Assembly: GCF_900102795.1 (NCBI RefSeq)
Contig: NZ_FMWG01000007.1
Span: 1 to 64,000 of the forward strand
Source: Epibacterium ulvae
GTDB taxonomy: Bacteria; Pseudomonadota; Alphaproteobacteria; Rhodobacterales; Rhodobacteraceae
DNA length: 64,000 nt
Direction: 5' to 3'
Below, piece after piece: positions 62,661-64,000 of the stretch. The position numbers and the translations under genes were made by a program. Numbering within the stretch: the first letter of the stretch is position 1; the number at the start of each line of letters is the position of its first letter. The notes under the pieces are model-generated. The model did not search any database and had not been told where the DNA came from. It was given only the letters and a program-made list of their open reading frames with translations.

Positions 62661-63085
62661 GATCCTCCAATTTGGGGGATATCCGATCCCAGTTGGTGGA
62701 CCACTTTCAGGGCGCCACTCCAATAGCACTTCTTAGGAAACGATAGCATCTGACATTGGTTACGATCCCCATATGGCAAAGGCATTACGACCAAGTATCA
62801 GCGATCTTGAGGTCCTCATGTCGCTGCACTGGAAATATTCGCAGACAACAAGGAAATTGAAGCAACAATTCATACGTTATCGAGGAAGAGTTCTTCCGCA
62901 GAAATCACTCCAAGTGGCGGCCGTCATCTCAGCTTCGGGCCGATAGCCTGCTTTCTAAACCTAGCCCCACTTTAAGCCTAACCTGTTCACCCGTGAGTGT
63001 AATCCGCCTTATCATCATTGCTTGAATGCGATTGGAACTTACTGCGGCACGTCCGCTTAATTTTTATTGGCGATAAAGCTTGAGC
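62661..63085. other. Intergenic stretch with no recognisable gene
   Basis: Together with 62133-62519 this forms almost 1 kb of gene-poor sequence with many stops on both strands. A plus-strand frame from 62774 reads MAKALRPSISDLEVL and may be the tip of a broken gene, but I could not place it. Transposon decay or rearrangement seems likely. Confidence 0.4.
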
Positions 63086-64000
63086 CTAGGCGATACGAGA
63101 GCTCTTGGGGCGGGGTTTGCGAAGCGCTTCACGAGAATAAATAGGACAGCCTTTTTTGTTTATTGAAATTGACAACATCGCCTCAAGTGTAAAATAGGCG
63201 CGCAAAATTCTGAGCACCAGATATTCAGGTAAAAACAACACTGCAAAGGGGCGCCCCAACAAACAGGCGCATAAGGTGGCCATGATCGCAGGTGCCCCGA
63301 TAAAAACAGCAACCAAAGCTTGCCAAGACAATATGTTAAAGCTGTCATAAACGGTAAAATATTCAATCACACCAAACAATGCCAAAGGGATCATCATTGC
63401 CCGTCGCGCTGAATTGACCAGCATATAAGGCAGCGTGATCTTCCCCCGAATGCTCGCTTGCGGAGCATATAACAGATCCCTGCAACGCGCCGAGATATGA
63501 AACACTGAACGGAACCAGCGTGTTCGTTGCTCTCGCATGTGTTTATAGGTTGCTGGCACTTCGGAGAGGTAGCGCGCAGATGGGTCGACCAAAAGTTTGT
63601 ATCCAGACTCTCCCGCGCGCAATGAGATATCTGTGTCTTCTCCGTTCATCCCAGCAACAAATCCCCCCAAGCTGCGCGGAATTTCAGTCCTATAAACAGA
63701 AAACATGCCTGGTATCCCTACGACCGAATTAATCGCAGAAAAGGCCACTGAGTAGAATCCGTGTTTCACTGCAACTTCTAAAAACCGAGCACGATCAAAC
63801 AAGCCACCACCCGGAGGCAAGGGCAGCCCTCCAACGACGCCGACAGTGGGATCAACAAAATGGCGTAAAGCACGATTAAATGCCTGTGGATGCAGTTGTG
63901 TGTCAGCATCGACCCGAACGCAAAAATCCGTCTGGACCATGTCCAGCCCTTTATTCAAAGCATTTGCTTTACCCGGCTGCGGTACATCAATGACTTCCCC
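63086..64000 (-). CDS. Family 2 glycosyltransferase, processive type, 5' part beyond the window
   Basis: The frame is open to the window edge: the first codons seen read GEVIDVPQPGKANALNKGLD, so the true start lies outside. Motifs of BcsA/hyaluronan-synthase-like GT2 enzymes follow: VDADTQL (the D-x-D motif), GMNGEDTDIS (catalytic ED region) and EQRTRWFRSVF (QxxRW-type, product channel). Three to four membrane helices are in the C-terminal third. It probably polymerises or transfers a sugar to a cell-surface glycan; the exact product is unknown. It is transcribed toward the gene-poor region. Confidence 0.85.
   Translation of the reverse strand, partial: GEVIDVPQPGKANALNKGLDMVQTDFCVRVDADTQLHPQAFNRALRHFVDPTVGVVGGLPLPPGGGLFDRARFLEVAVKHGFYSVAFSAINSVVGIPGMFSVYRTEIPRSLGGFVAGMNGEDTDISLRAGESGYKLLVDPSARYLSEVPATYKHMREQRTRWFRSVFHISARCRDLLYAPQASIRGKITLPYMLVNSARRAMMIPLALFGVIEYFTVYDSFNILSWQALVAVFIGAPAIMATLCACLLGRPFAVLFLPEYLVLRILRAYFTLEAMLSISINKKGCPIYSREALRKPRPKSSRIA

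Noticed and set aside
1-64000. CRISPR arrays, tRNA or rRNA genes, prophage or toxin-antitoxin pairs
   Set aside because: No repeat-spacer pattern, cloverleaf-like segment, rRNA stretch, phage structural gene or convincing small toxin pair was recognised by reading.

Overview
The window looks like a chromosomal or large-plasmid segment of a marine alphaproteobacterium, most likely a Rhodobacterales (Roseobacter-group) member. The reasons are gene content (tripartite tricarboxylate transporters, DhaK/DhaL pairs, a SmoEFGK-MtlK polyol operon, ProXWV and TauABC-type importers, many IclR/GntR/LacI/TetR regulators) and moderate GC. No rRNA, tRNA, CRISPR array or phage structural gene was recognised. 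Almost everything is small-molecule import and catabolism, arranged as self-contained regulator-transporter-enzyme cassettes separated by scars of insertion sequences.

Layout. 1-1.8 kb: end of an IS3-family element that has cut an opine-oxidase-like gene, followed by an opine-dehydrogenase-like gene. 2-14.3 kb: an organic-acid island on the minus strand (aconitase-like, AbrB-type membrane protein, RraA-like aldolase candidate, OtnC, OtnK, Asp/Glu-racemase-like protein, isocitrate/isopropylmalate-type dehydrogenase, TctA-TctB-TctC) with a divergent GntR regulator. 14.3-15.5 kb: gene remnants. 15.5-26.7 kb: an IclR-centred regulon (DhaLK, cupin, FAD amine-oxidase-like protein, TauABC-like transporter, di-iron hydroxylase, divergent PanB-like protein, flavin/2Fe-2S reductase); a near-identical 18-bp operator lies in front of three of its transcription units. 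27-31.6 kb: three unusual genes, one an ExoU-like patatin phospholipase, bordered by a decayed IS5 element. 31.8-39.3 kb: LacI-controlled polyol uptake and mannitol dehydrogenase, ending in a broken fructokinase and an IS66 scar. 39.4-45.6 kb: a second TctABC system with divergent TctD-TctE and a periplasmic binding protein overlapping tctE. 45.6-52.2 kb: IS3 scar, Lrp/EamA/aromatic aminotransferase genes, and two TetR plus carboxymuconolactone-decarboxylase-like pairs. 52.5-62.1 kb: glycerol dehydrogenase, SDR, ProXWV, a second IclR, a DMGDH-like FAD oxidoreductase and a second DhaK-DhaL pair. 62.5-64 kb: an IS3 OrfA scar and the C-terminal part of a family-2 glycosyltransferase running off the end.

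How it works together. The 15-27 kb and 54-62 kb regions have the same plan: IclR regulator, ABC importer of a type that often takes nitrogen-bearing solutes, FAD-dependent amine-type oxidoreductase, and DhaK-DhaL. I infer two parallel routes in which an amine-bearing compound is imported and oxidised and a C3 (or C4) ketose is phosphorylated. The 2-14 kb island appears to bring a di/tricarboxylic or sugar acid into central metabolism through isomerisation/hydration, oxidation, aldol cleavage and OtnK/OtnC-type kinase-decarboxylase steps. The substrates are not identifiable from sequence alone.
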